From: Bradyrhizobium mercantei
Lineage (GTDB): Bacteria > Pseudomonadota > Alphaproteobacteria > Rhizobiales > Xanthobacteraceae
Assembly: GCF_001982635.1 (NCBI RefSeq)
Contig: NZ_MKFI01000003.1
Coordinates: 62,001-126,000, forward strand
Length of the DNA: 64,000 nucleotides
Reading direction: 5' to 3'
The stretch's first letter is position 1. Every line of letters starts with the position of its first letter. The position numbers were made by a program, and so were the translations under genes. Below, in pieces: positions 1 through 7,088 of this stretch. The notes beneath the pieces were generated by a model. It saw nothing but the letters and a program-made list of their open reading frames with translations. It was not told where the DNA came from and ran no database searches.

Positions 1-245
1 CCTTCAACGACACGCTGTGCGCCAAGCTCGGCGTCAAGCCGCTCGATTTCGACGGCCATTCGGATGCGCTGCTGCACCCGTTCGACGGCGAAGGCCGCGC
101 CTACATGCAGTATGTCAACGACCACGGCACCTATCACGACGTGCCCGCCAAATTCCTGATGCGCGAGATGGCGCGCGAATACGCCAATATGCACGGCGAG
201 GATCTGTCCGGCCGCGACATGGAGCGGGAGGCGGCGGAGCAGTAG
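1..245 (+). CDS. C-terminal fragment of an unidentified protein, possibly transglutaminase-like
   Basis: The reading frame is open from the window edge (first whole codon at position 3) to TAG at 243-245, giving 80 residues of the C-terminus. The visible part is soluble and acidic, with FNDTLCAKLGVKPLDFDG near its start and a charged tail ending EREAAEQ. The FND...PLDFDG...DALLHPFD pattern reminds me of the region after the catalytic Asp in bacterial transglutaminase-like proteins, but this is memory of a pattern and not a demonstrated match. The start and any catalytic Cys or His lie upstream of the window. It is followed 36 bp later by a DMT transporter on the same strand. Confidence 0.55.
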   Translation, partial: FNDTLCAKLGVKPLDFDGHSDALLHPFDGEGRAYMQYVNDHGTYHDVPAKFLMREMAREYANMHGEDLSGRDMEREAAEQ

Positions 246-281
246 CGCGCCGCGGCGCACCGGCTTGAGGGGGGCGGTGTC

Positions 282-1208
282 ATGGATGCGGAGCTGCCGA
301 AAGCGCCTCGCGGCCGCCCGGCGACGGGCTGGGAGGACGCGGTCGCGCTGACCGGCTTCATCCTGGTCGCGGTCGGGCAGGCCTCCAACCAGGTGCTGGC
401 GCGCGGCCTTGCCGGCTCGGTGCCGCCGTTCTCGCTGGCCTTGTTTCGCTGGAGCATCATCGCGATCGGGCTGGCGCCGTTCGCGATCGCGGCGATCCGC
501 GACGGCAAGATCCCGCTGGCGCAGAACCTCTGGCCGATCCTCGCCGCGGGCTTCCTCGGCATGTTCCTGTGCGGCGGCCCGGTCTATATCGCCGGCATCA
601 CCACCACCGCGATCCATATCGCGCTGATCTTCGCGCTGTCGCCGATCATGGTGCTGCTGATCTCGGCCGCGCTCGGCATCGAGCATATCGGGCCGCTGCA
701 ATGGCTCGGGACCGCGCTGGCGCTCGCCGGCGCGCTGCTGATCGTCTCCGGCGGCCATCCGGAAACGCTGATGCAATCGGGCGCGGCCTGGGGCGATCTG
801 CTGGTGGTCGGCGCGATGCTCGGCTGGTCCGGCTACACGCTGGTGCAATCGCGCGTCGCGCCGCGTGCCTCGCTGCTGGCGCGGGTCAGCCTGTTCTCGG
901 CGGCCGGCGCGCTGTGCTCGCTGCCGCCGGCGCTGCAGGAGATGTGGACGATGCCAGCCGCGGTGTTCAACGCCAGGGCGATCGAGGCCTATGTCTTCGC
1001 CGGCCTGGTGCCCGGTCTCGCCGCCTACGCCGGCTTCGCCTGGCTCGGCGCACGGTTCGGCTCGGTGCGGACGTCGCTGGTGCTCTATGTCGCGCCGATC
1101 GCAAGCGCGCTGCTGTCCTGGATCATCCTTGGCGAACCGCCGAAGCTGATCCACCTGGTCGGCGGCCTGCTGATCCTCGGCGGCGTCTGGGCCAGCCTGC
1201 GCAAATAG
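282..1208 (+). CDS. EamA/DMT-family drug/metabolite transporter
   Basis: The 308-residue protein is almost entirely hydrophobic, with about ten membrane segments arranged as two tandem EamA halves (roughly residues 20-150 and 165-305). The length is typical of the 10-TM DMT superfamily. Family members export amino acids, metabolites or drugs across the inner membrane; the substrate cannot be read from sequence. The C-terminal half ends with the usual LVLYVAPIASALLSWIILGE and GGLLILGGVW segments. The ATG at 282 follows a GAGGGGGG purine run at a workable spacing. The upstream neighbour ends 36 bp before, so co-transcription is possible. Confidence 0.88.
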   Translation: MDAELPKAPRGRPATGWEDAVALTGFILVAVGQASNQVLARGLAGSVPPFSLALFRWSIIAIGLAPFAIAAIRDGKIPLAQNLWPILAAGFLGMFLCGGPVYIAGITTTAIHIALIFALSPIMVLLISAALGIEHIGPLQWLGTALALAGALLIVSGGHPETLMQSGAAWGDLLVVGAMLGWSGYTLVQSRVAPRASLLARVSLFSAAGALCSLPPALQEMWTMPAAVFNARAIEAYVFAGLVPGLAAYAGFAWLGARFGSVRTSLVLYVAPIASALLSWIILGEPPKLIHLVGGLLILGGVWASLRK

Positions 1209-1291
1209 ATCCAGTTCCCTCCCAAGCTGCAACCTTTTCCGGCCTCGTGCGTTGAATCCAGCGTCGATTCAATAGCTTATCGGAGTGCCGT

Positions 1292-1471
1292 ATGAATTTG
1301 ACTCCCCAGCAGCGCAAGGTCCGTGACGAGCAACGTCAGCAAGAGGCGTCGCAGGCGATGAAGGAGCATCGCGCCAACGAGAAGGCCTTCTACGACAATT
1401 TCCAGCGCCTCAAGGCCGAGCGGCAGGCGCGCGAGGCCGCGCAGGACCGGGCGCAGACCGCCTCAAAATAA
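1292..1471 (+). CDS. Small highly charged hypothetical protein (59 aa)
   Basis: An ATG at 1292 preceded by CGGAG at good spacing opens 59 codons ending in TAA at 1469-1471. The product is very rich in Gln, Arg, Glu, Lys and Ala, lacks hydrophobic stretches, and is predicted to be one long amphipathic helix or coiled coil. I recognise no family. Support comes from the ribosome-binding site, the codon bias (G/C at third positions like the neighbours) and the absence of any competing frame. It is cytoplasmic, with function unknown. It lies between a DMT transporter and a zinc-ribbon-like small protein. Confidence 0.6.
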   Translation: MNLTPQQRKVRDEQRQQEASQAMKEHRANEKAFYDNFQRLKAERQAREAAQDRAQTASK

Positions 1472-1532
1472 CAGCCGGAGAGCCACCGTCCGGGTTGGCC
1501 GGATCTGACGGACCGAGAAGGAGCGGAAGCGA

Positions 1533-1563
1533 GGGGCGAGCGCGGCGCAAGCGGGCTCGCCCC
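1533..1563. repeat. Inverted repeat (9-bp perfect stem)
   Basis: GGGGCGAGC at 1533-1541 pairs with GCTCGCCCC at 1555-1563 across a 13-nt loop. It lies between two small genes, 62 bp after the 59-residue gene and 38 bp before the next start. There is no T-run, so it is not a classical intrinsic terminator; it may stabilise the mRNA end or be half of a degenerate dispersed element. Confidence 0.6.
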
Positions 1564-1601
1564 AATGACGAGATGAAATCTCCAGACTTGGAGGACATCA
1601 G

Positions 1602-1799
1602 ATGTATTTTGCCGATAAGACAGCCGATACAAAAACGGTTATCTGCAAATGCGGCGAGCCCTTGAGCGAACTGATGCTCGTCGACGATCAGACCACCGGA
1701 ATCAAGTTCTACGTCGGTCGTTGCCCGTCATGCCGCGAAGTGACGGTTGTCCGATCCCAGGACATGCAGGCAGACATGCCATCGCGCGACAATGCGTGA
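1602..1799 (+). CDS. Small protein with a putative CxC...CxxC zinc ribbon (65 aa)
   Basis: An ATG at 1602 follows GGAGG (in cttggaggacatcag) with near-ideal spacing. The 65-residue product has two cysteine knuckles, CKCG near residue 16 and CPSC near residue 41, about 24 residues apart, the arrangement of a small zinc ribbon. The rest is short strands (MLVDDQ, IKFYVGRC, VTVVRSQ). No DNA-binding or enzymatic domain is recognisable. Zinc binding is an inference from the Cys spacing. A hairpin at 1905-1935 may end its transcript. Confidence 0.65.
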   Translation: MYFADKTADTKTVICKCGEPLSELMLVDDQTTGIKFYVGRCPSCREVTVVRSQDMQADMPSRDNA

Positions 1800-2139
1800 C
1801 GCCGATGGTCGCCGCCGTCTGACATCCAATGCGACAGGTGAGTGACAGGCCGGCTGACGCATTGTCTGCGGCACGCCCCAAAGAAAGCACCGCCGAAAAG
1901 AGCAGGGCGCGACCGGCATCACCACGGTCGCGCCCTACGTCGCCGGTCAATGGGGCAGGGGGAATAACCGGCTCTGGCAATGACTCGCAGACCCCCGGAC
2001 TCGTTCCGCGCGAGTCGAAATTTTTTCGTACACGGTTAAGTGATGGCCGGACGCGAGAACCCCACAGGTTTCGTTCGCGTTGTGTCCGTGATCGCCAAGG
2101 GATTGTTAAGCGAATTTCCATGGGGCGAGGGACATCACC
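1800..2139. other. 340-bp intergenic stretch without a convincing gene
   Basis: Apart from the hairpin at 1905-1935 I see no gene here. Open frames on both strands have unusual compositions and no ribosome-binding site. The right end is locally AT-richer (aaattttttcgtacacggttaag, about 2018-2040), so the promoter of the secreted protein at 2140 is probably there, but I cannot assign -35 and -10 boxes with confidence. Confidence 0.5.
1905..1935. terminator. Strong GC hairpin downstream of the small zinc-ribbon gene
   Basis: GGGCGCGACC at 1905-1914 pairs perfectly with GGTCGCGCCC at 1926-1935 around an 11-nt loop. It begins 105 bp after the stop at 1799. It lacks a U-tract, so it could be a factor-assisted terminator or a transcript-stabilising hairpin rather than a classical intrinsic terminator. 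Confidence 0.4.
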
Positions 2140-2535
2140 ATGTCAAAGATTCAACAGGGAATTTTCGCTGCGTTGGCGATTGGACTGACGCTTGGCGCGG
2201 TCCAGCTGGCATCCGGCCACGATCTCATTGGCGGCCAGCAGGTCACCACCCAATTGGCGCCGGAGAGCGCGGTCAATCGTGCCGCCAAGGCCGACCGTGC
2301 CGCGGTTCCGGCAGCCGCCGGCCAGCCGAGCCGGACCGTCGCGCTGAAGCTCGAGCAGCTTCCCGAGACGTCGGTTCTGGTCCGCGTTCCCGTCGTGAAG
2401 GCCGAAGTCCGCAATCATCCCGCAGCGCCCGCCCGGGCGCGGCCCGGCGACACCCGCAAGGTCGCCTGCGAGCCTGTGGTCAGCGTCCTGACCGAAGTGG
2501 CCAAGCTGCTGCAACCCGGCCGCTGCGTGACCTGA
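2140..2535 (+). CDS. Hypothetical secreted protein (131 aa)
   Basis: An N-terminal segment MSKIQQGIFAALAIGLTLGA reads as a Sec signal or anchor, followed by an Ala/Pro/Arg-rich mature part with no recognisable domain. Two cysteines in the last third (KVACEP near residue 108 and GRCVT at the end) could form a disulfide in the periplasm. The ATG at 2140 is preceded by a GGGGCGAGGGA purine stretch. I know similar orphans from Bradyrhizobium genomes but no function. The gene converges with the holin-like gene on the other strand, with a repeat element between them. Confidence 0.65.
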   Translation: MSKIQQGIFAALAIGLTLGAVQLASGHDLIGGQQVTTQLAPESAVNRAAKADRAAVPAAAGQPSRTVALKLEQLPETSVLVRVPVVKAEVRNHPAAPARARPGDTRKVACEPVVSVLTEVAKLLQPGRCVT

Positions 2536-2564
2536 GGCGGCTGAACGCCATCTCAACGAGTAAC

Positions 2565-2669
2565 ACTGGATCGCCCGGCTTGACCGGGCGATCCAGTATT
2601 CCAGAGACGGCTGTGATTAGACCGATGGGCCGCGGCGTACTGGATCGCCCGGTCAAGCCGGGCGATGAC
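2565..2669 (+). repeat. Dispersed palindromic element, family A copy 1
   Basis: The element has a left hairpin (GGATCGCCCGG / CCGGGCGATCC), a conserved core of about 55 bp (TCCAGTATTCCAGAGACGG ... GGCCGCGGCGTAC) and a right hairpin of the same sequence type (GGATCGCCCGG ... CCGGGCGAT). The same core occurs inverted at 9395-9497 and direct at 61601-61700. This copy lies between the convergent 3' ends of the secreted-protein and holin-like genes. It behaves like a REP/BIME-type element. Confidence 0.85.
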
Positions 2670-2708
2670 ATGGTGGGCGTGGGTTGCACTTTGCCCAGAT
2701 AGCGCAGG

Positions 2709-3161
2709 CTATTCTTCCTCTTCAGCCTCGCTGCGGCTGCTCGCCGCGCCGCGGCTGGCCATCAGGCCGAGCGCCAGGCCACCGACCAGCAGGATCGGGA
2801 CCAGCCGCTTCACGCCGACGGCGCGGACGATCTGCAAGCCGGTGGCGATCAAGGCTGGATCCGCGAACATGGTTGCCGCCGCCGATTTCGCGGCCTTGGC
2901 CGCTTTCTCCGCGCGCCGCTGCATCTCGCGCTTGCGCGCCGTGTAGACGGCAACGACGGTCAACGTGACGACGAGGAACAGCGCGGCGCCGGCGAGGCAC
3001 GCCTCCACCGGTCCATAGTGCCGCAGCACCGAGATGAAGGCGGCCGCGCACAGGAAGGCGATGGTGACGAACAGCGCGATCGCAGCCGCGGCCGCAAGCG
3101 ACGACAGCCGCAGCGCGTTGCCGGTGGATTCCTTGACGTCATCGATCAGCCGCTGAAGCAT
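2709..3161 (-). CDS. Holin-X / phage-holin-like small membrane protein
   Basis: A protein of 150 residues with two long hydrophobic segments (about 30-60 and 65-95), then a charged stretch ARKREMQRRAEKAAKAAKSA, a third short hydrophobic segment ending AGGLALGLMASRG-like, and an acidic tail (EAEEEE). This is the layout of the Actinobacterial holin-X / superfamily III proteins, common in rhizobia and usually not phage-derived. Function is unknown; a membrane-remodelling or envelope-stress role is an inference. I chose the ATG at 3161 (MLQRLIDDVK) over a longer frame from 3194, which has no ribosome-binding site. Its neighbour upstream is a DUF883 protein on the same strand. Confidence 0.72.
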   Translation of the reverse strand: MLQRLIDDVKESTGNALRLSSLAAAAAIALFVTIAFLCAAAFISVLRHYGPVEACLAGAALFLVVTLTVVAVYTARKREMQRRAEKAAKAAKSAAATMFADPALIATGLQIVRAVGVKRLVPILLVGGLALGLMASRGAASSRSEAEEEE

Positions 3162-3290
3162 TGCCCCGCCTTGCCTTGAAGAGCGCGTCGACAAACGAGG
3201 TGGCAGCGCGCCAGCGTTGCCATCGCGTCCAGAACCGTGATCTGCGCATGACTGCCATCTTGGGCCTCATCCGCTGGAATGGCTGGCCGA

Positions 3291-3662
3291 CTAGCGCCGC
3301 CAGGTGACGCCGATCAGGAAGCCGAGGCCGAGCGCAAGGCCGACGGTCGCCAGAGGCCGCTGCGTGATCACCTCTTCGAGCGATTCCTCGATCGAGGACG
3401 CCGCCTCCTGCGCCGCGCCCATCATCGCGCTGCCGCGCTCGGACATGTCGTCGATGGTCGATTCCGCGTTGGCGCGCGCATCCTTGTAGTGGCGCCGCGC
3501 CTGCTTGCCGGCGTTGTTCGCAAATGCGTTGAGTGCGTCGGTGATCTGTTCGGTCAGGGCTGCGATATCGTTCTTCACGGCAGTGACATCCTTTTCGAGG
3601 CGTTCGTAGGTCGCTTTGTCCGTCATGTTCTTGATCCCAAATGCGCTGTCCGTGCCCGACAT
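3291..3662 (-). CDS. DUF883 (ElaB/YqjD-like) membrane-anchored protein
   Basis: A protein of 123 residues. A long helical, Ala/Glu-rich N-terminal part (LEKDVTAVKNDIAALTEQI and following) is followed by one C-terminal membrane segment (VGLALGLGFLIGVTWRR). This is the YqjD/ElaB/DUF883 layout, whose E. coli members are tail-anchored inner-membrane proteins that bind ribosomes in stationary phase; that role is not shown here. The ATG at 3662 has GGGAG at ideal spacing; an internal ATG at 3626 is an alternative. It is probably co-transcribed with the holin-X-like gene. Confidence 0.8.
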   Translation of the reverse strand: MSGTDSAFGIKNMTDKATYERLEKDVTAVKNDIAALTEQITDALNAFANNAGKQARRHYKDARANAESTIDDMSERGSAMMGAAQEAASSIEESLEEVITQRPLATVGLALGLGFLIGVTWRR

Positions 3663-3738
3663 CGAAAGCTCCCGGATAATTCGCGTGTTGCGGGAAAAAC
3701 GCCTCGCAGCAGCCAAAGTTCCAGATACGAAACCGTGG

Positions 3739-4941
3739 TTAGCCTTCCGGCAGCTGCGGCGAATTGTCGGGCATCAAATGCTCCTTGACGATCAGTCCAA
3801 CGATCAACAGCGGCGACGACAGGAAGGCGCCCATCGGGCCCCACAGCCAGGTCCAGAACGCGAGCGCGAGGAAGACGGCGAGCGCATTCAGCGACAGCCG
3901 GCGGCCGACGATCGTCGGCGTGACGAAATGCCCTTCCATGAAGGTCACGACCGTAAAGCAGGCCGGCGCGATCAGCCCGGCGCCGATCGTCGGCGACGAA
4001 ATGATGCCGACCGCAACCAGCACCACGAACATCGCGACCGGGCCGATGATCGGAATGAAGTTCAGCGTCGCGGCGAGCGCGCCGAGCCCGGCCGGATTGG
4101 GCATGCCGGTCGCGGCGCAGATCGCGCCGGTGATGATGCCGACGCCGATATTGATCATCGTCACCGTCAGCAGGTAGTTGCCGAGATGGGTCTCGATCTC
4201 GTTGAGGATGCGCAGCGTGCGCAGCCGCGCCGCGCGTTCGCTGAAGGTCATCACCAGCGCGCGGCGCAGATCCTTCCAGCTCGCGATGAACAGGATCAGG
4301 GTGGCGACGAACAGCAGGAATTCGGCGAAGGTCGGCGACAGGAATTCCAGCGTCGGCTGCACCCATTCGAATTTCGGCAGCTGAAGGGTGGCGAGCGTGT
4401 CGGAGCCGCCGACCATGCTCTGCAATTCCTGCCACAGTGCGAGCGGCCGGTCGAACACGTGCAGCTTGTCCTTCAGGATCGCGCCGAGCTCGGGCAGCCG
4501 CGAGCTCCACTCCATCACCGGCGAGGCAATCAGTCCGACCATGAAGGTCACGGCGGCGCCGACCGCGATCACGATCAGCACGGCGCCCAGTGCGCGCGGA
4601 ATCCGGTAGCGCTCGAGCAGGCTCGCCGCTGGCGACAGCATGGTGCCGACAATGAAGGCCATGGTGATCGGCAGGAAGAAGGCCCGCGCCAGATAGAGCA
4701 CCGCGACGATGACGATGACGAGCAGCGCGACCAGCGCGAAGGCAACGACCTCGGCGCGTCGGATCACGGGCGGCAGTTCGGCTTTGCTGTCGGGGACGGG
4801 CGTGCCTTCGGGCGCATTGCCAAGCAGAATTTCACTCGGAAAGGCGCGCACCAGACTCCTCCCGCACGAGGACAAATGAATTTCGCGCTGCGAGGTCGCC
4901 CCGCGCGTCAAATTGTGGGTGACAACGGCCTGCCCCGGCAA
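3739..4941 (-). CDS. AI-2E/PerM-family (UPF0118) membrane transporter
   Basis: A protein of up to 400 residues with about eight membrane segments. There is an N-terminal TM pair (VVAFALVALLVIVIVAVLYL and the next one), a large soluble loop (about 150-240), and a C-terminal bundle with the conserved PxxxGR..LNPLAVFLA-like segment (TPTIVGRRLSLNALAVFLAL). This is the PerM/AI-2E superfamily, which includes a Na+/H+ antiporter and the AI-2 exporter TqsA; the substrate is not predictable. The first 50 residues are poorly hydrophobic and arginine-rich, so translation may start further in. The gene is divergent from the L,D-transpeptidase. Confidence 0.82.
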   Translation of the reverse strand: MPGQAVVTHNLTRGATSQREIHLSSCGRSLVRAFPSEILLGNAPEGTPVPDSKAELPPVIRRAEVVAFALVALLVIVIVAVLYLARAFFLPITMAFIVGTMLSPAASLLERYRIPRALGAVLIVIAVGAAVTFMVGLIASPVMEWSSRLPELGAILKDKLHVFDRPLALWQELQSMVGGSDTLATLQLPKFEWVQPTLEFLSPTFAEFLLFVATLILFIASWKDLRRALVMTFSERAARLRTLRILNEIETHLGNYLLTVTMINIGVGIITGAICAATGMPNPAGLGALAATLNFIPIIGPVAMFVVLVAVGIISSPTIGAGLIAPACFTVVTFMEGHFVTPTIVGRRLSLNALAVFLALAFWTWLWGPMGAFLSSPLLIVGLIVKEHLMPDNSPQLPEG

Positions 4942-4975
4942 AAGGTTCCATCGCGGGTTCGTGAGACCTGGCGGG

Positions 4976-4997
4976 TTGACAGTCGCGACTTCGCGAC
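4976..4997 (+). promoter_or_regulatory. Candidate -35 box joined to a 16-bp palindrome upstream of the L,D-transpeptidase
   Basis: A perfect TTGACA (4976-4981) is followed directly by the palindrome GTCGCGACTTCGCGAC (4982-4997), which would fill the spacer of a sigma70 promoter. The -10 position 17 bp on (attcgc) is weak. The pair lies 84 bp before the ATG at 5081. A regulator dimer binding the palindrome would compete with RNA polymerase; this is inference. Confidence 0.35.
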
Positions 4998-5080
4998 GAT
5001 TCGCGCCGGAACTGATTTGCGATCATGTGCGTTGGTTGGCATCGCATCACCACGATGCGCATCCCGTTCAGGGGCAGCAC

Positions 5081-5899
5081 ATGACAGAGCAGTCTCTTTT
5101 CAGCCGCCGGCTTGCGTCGCGCGCCGCGCGCACCCATGCCCGCACTCTTGCCTTCGCCAGCGTCCTGTTCGTGACGCCGTTCATTGTCACCACGTCGGCC
5201 AGCGCGCAGGTGCTTGGCTATGCGTCGGCACAGCCCGGCGGATTCCCGTCCGACGAGGTGATGAACGATCCCTCGACCGGAGCCACCGAGGACGGCGCGC
5301 TGCCGGAGCGGCTGCGCCGCACCACCGTCGCCCTCAACACGTCGGAAGCGCCCGGCACGATCATCATCGATACCGGCAACACCGCGCTCTATTACGTGCT
5401 GGGCGGCGGCCGGGCGATCCGTTACGGGGTCGGCGTCGGCCGCGAGGGCTTCACCTGGGCAGGCACCCAGACGATCAGCCGCAAGGCCGAGTGGCCGGAC
5501 TGGCATCCGCCGGCCGAGATGATCAAGCGCCAGCCCTATCTGCCGCGCTTCATGGCCGGCGGCCCGGGCAATCCGCTCGGCGCCCGCGCGATGTATCTCG
5601 GCTCCAGCGAGTACCGGATCCACGGCACCAACGATCCCACAACGATCGGCAAGTTCGTGTCGTCGGGCTGCATCCGCCTGACCAATGAAGACGTCTCCGA
5701 CCTGTTCAGCCGGGTCGATGTCGGCACCAAGGTCGTGGTGCTGCCGAAGAATGCGCCGCATCTTGCCGCGCGCGAGCTCGGCCCGACCACGACCCAGATC
5801 TCGGTCCGCCCGGCCCAGGTGCGGCCGCGCCCCGCGGTGATGACGCTGCCGTCCGGCCGTCAGGCGATGAACATTCCGGCGGGTTCCTCGTTGTACTAG
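5081..5899 (+). CDS. L,D-transpeptidase (YkuD domain), secreted
   Basis: A protein of 272 residues from the ATG at 5081. It has an Arg-rich N-region and hydrophobic core (ARTLAFASVLFVTPFIV), then a signal-cleavage-like ASA-QV near residue 42. The YkuD domain covers about residues 92-235 and carries the catalytic signature H181-G-T-N...S-S-G-C197-I-R-L. These enzymes form 3-3 peptidoglycan cross-links or attach proteins to peptidoglycan in the periplasm. The proline/arginine-rich tail after residue 235 is probably disordered. The frame is open upstream to 4913, but that extension lacks a signal peptide at its start. The TAG stop coincides with the first bases of a dispersed repeat. Confidence 0.9.
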   Translation: MTEQSLFSRRLASRAARTHARTLAFASVLFVTPFIVTTSASAQVLGYASAQPGGFPSDEVMNDPSTGATEDGALPERLRRTTVALNTSEAPGTIIIDTGNTALYYVLGGGRAIRYGVGVGREGFTWAGTQTISRKAEWPDWHPPAEMIKRQPYLPRFMAGGPGNPLGARAMYLGSSEYRIHGTNDPTTIGKFVSSGCIRLTNEDVSDLFSRVDVGTKVVVLPKNAPHLAARELGPTTTQISVRPAQVRPRPAVMTLPSGRQAMNIPAGSSLY

Positions 5900-5999
5900 A
5901 GCGTTTTCCAGCGAAGTGGATACCGGTTCGCGTGAAGAAAACGCGTCAGAACAAGAATCTGGAGCCCCGTTCCGATTGAATCAGAACGGGGTTCCAGGG
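5897..5999 (+). repeat. Dispersed palindromic element, family D copy 1
   Basis: The element starts TAGAGCGTTTTC, continues with CAGCGAAGTGGATACCGGTT and an internal CGCGTGAAGAAAACGCGTCA palindrome-like part, and ends in a hairpin CCCCGTTC...GAACGGGG. An inverted second copy is at 43643-43738. The first three bases are the in-frame stop of the L,D-transpeptidase. Confidence 0.85.
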
Positions 6000-6024
6000 A
6001 TCGGCGTTGGACTGAGGGTCGGTG

Positions 6025-6654
6025 ATGGTGACGCGATACGTGAGGCGGTGGGCGTTCGGGACGGCGGCCTTGCTCGGCCTGTCCCTTGCGCCCGCGGCGC
6101 AAGCCCAGGACTTCTTCTCGCAACTGTTCGGCGGCTTCATGCACGGCCGTCCGCCGGTGATCCGCATACCGTTCGACGACGGCCCGCCGATGGCGCCGCG
6201 GGTCGAGCGCCGTGCGCGCTATGACGTCGGCCAGGCCTATTGCGTGCGCAGCTGCGACGGGCGCTATTTCCCGCTGGCTGCGACCGGCAACCAGAGCAAG
6301 GCAGAGATCTGCAACAGTTTCTGCCCGGCGAGCGCGACCGAGGTGGTCTATGGCGGCAACATCGACAACGCCGCGACGGAAGACGGCCAACCCTATTCCG
6401 AACTGCCGAACGCATTCCGCTATCGTGACGAGATCGTTGCGGGCTGCACCTGCAACGGCAAGGACCCGGTCGGGCTCGCCGCGGTGAAGATCGAGGACGA
6501 TCCGACCTTGCGCAAGGGCGACATCGTCGCCGGCAAGGACGGGTTGATGTCGGTCGGCCGCCCGGACCGGCGCGGTGCGTCTCTCAATTTCACGCCGGCG
6601 CCGGATCGCATCCGCGCCAAATATCAGCGGCCGCCGGTGCTGGCGCGCGAGTAG
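6025..6654 (+). CDS. DUF2865 secreted protein
   Basis: A protein of 209 residues with a Sec signal (RRWAFGTAALLGLSLAPAAQAQ) followed by a cysteine-containing domain: YCVRSCDGRYFPL, a second pair EICNSFCP, and a third in GCTCNGKDP. This is the pattern I know as DUF2865, found in Rhizobiales; function unknown, likely periplasmic with disulfides. ATG 6025 follows GAGGG with six intervening bases; an in-frame GTG three bases upstream is less likely. It follows the L,D-transpeptidase and repeat on the same strand, so an envelope role is plausible. Confidence 0.75.
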   Translation: MVTRYVRRWAFGTAALLGLSLAPAAQAQDFFSQLFGGFMHGRPPVIRIPFDDGPPMAPRVERRARYDVGQAYCVRSCDGRYFPLAATGNQSKAEICNSFCPASATEVVYGGNIDNAATEDGQPYSELPNAFRYRDEIVAGCTCNGKDPVGLAAVKIEDDPTLRKGDIVAGKDGLMSVGRPDRRGASLNFTPAPDRIRAKYQRPPVLARE

Positions 6655-6767
6655 CGTCGCTTACGCAAGGCAAGCCACTTTCGGTTCCGGAGTCCGGAAC
6701 CGGCTTCCCTCCTGCACGTTAGGTCCGTGCGAACAGCACATTCACCGATGCCATCAGGGGGCCCCGC

Positions 6768-6923
6768 ATGCTCGTCGGCGTACTCGTCACTTTCCTTGTT
6801 ATTATTCTGGTTCTCTATCTCATCAACATGCTGCCGCTCGACGGCCGTGCCAAGCAGATCGCGCGTGTCGTCGTCATCATCATCGGCATCGTCTCGCTGC
6901 TGAAGTATCTGGCGGTGTTTTAG
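6768..6923 (+). CDS. Small two-TM membrane protein (51 aa), Thivi_2564-like
   Basis: The ATG at 6768 opens 51 codons ending in TAG at 6921-6923. The upstream purine run AGGGGGCCCCGC may serve as ribosome-binding site. The product has two hydrophobic helices (VTFLVIIILVLYLI-type and VVVIIIGIVSLLKYL) separated by a short polar turn, LPLDGRAKQ. This matches my memory of the Thivi_2564-type small membrane protein family; no role is known. The stop abuts a dispersed repeat, and a strong terminator follows at 7041. Confidence 0.7.
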   Translation: MLVGVLVTFLVIILVLYLINMLPLDGRAKQIARVVVIIIGIVSLLKYLAVF

Positions 6924-6926
6924 GTC

Positions 6927-7012
6927 CGTCATTGCGAGCGAAGCGAAGCAATCCATCTCACCGCGCGAGTAGAGAGGTGGATTGCTTCGTCGCTTCGCTC
7001 CTCGCAATGACG
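6927..7012. repeat. Dispersed palindromic element, family B copy 1
   Basis: GTCATTGCGAGCGAAGCGAAGCAATCCA at the left pairs with GTGGATTGCTTC...GCTCCTCGCAATGAC at the right, giving one long imperfect hairpin. A longer copy is at 39709-39823. It lies between the 51-residue gene and the terminator shared with malate synthase G. Confidence 0.85.
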
Positions 7013-7040
7013 TGGATGCAGCAGTGCATCTCCAACAAAA

Positions 7041-7068
7041 AAGCCCCGGCTCATCGCCGGGGCTTTTG
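7041..7068. terminator. Bidirectional intrinsic terminator
   Basis: The stem AAGCCCCGGC / GCCGGGGCTT has a short tcatc loop, is preceded by AAAAAA and followed by TTTTG. It can end transcription from both the rightward small gene and the leftward malate synthase gene, whose stop is 21 bp away. Confidence 0.85.
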
Positions 7069-7088
7069 CTTGTCGCAGTGGTAGCGGA

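Noticed and set aside
1829..2188. 119-codon rightward frame in the 1800-2139 gap
   Set aside because: Ser/Arg/Pro-rich composition, overlaps the well-started secreted protein at 2140, and crosses a terminator-like hairpin.
3139..3270. 43-codon basic minus-strand frame overlapping the holin-like start
   Set aside because: No ribosome-binding site, no family, and it only overlaps a real gene's start; it might be a leader peptide, but nothing supports that.
3616..5688. Long (690 codons) rightward open frame across the AI-2E transporter
   Set aside because: It is the complement of a clear membrane transporter, is made of Arg/Gly/Asp/His-rich sequence without any domain, and arises because high GC at third positions suppresses stops on the opposite strand.
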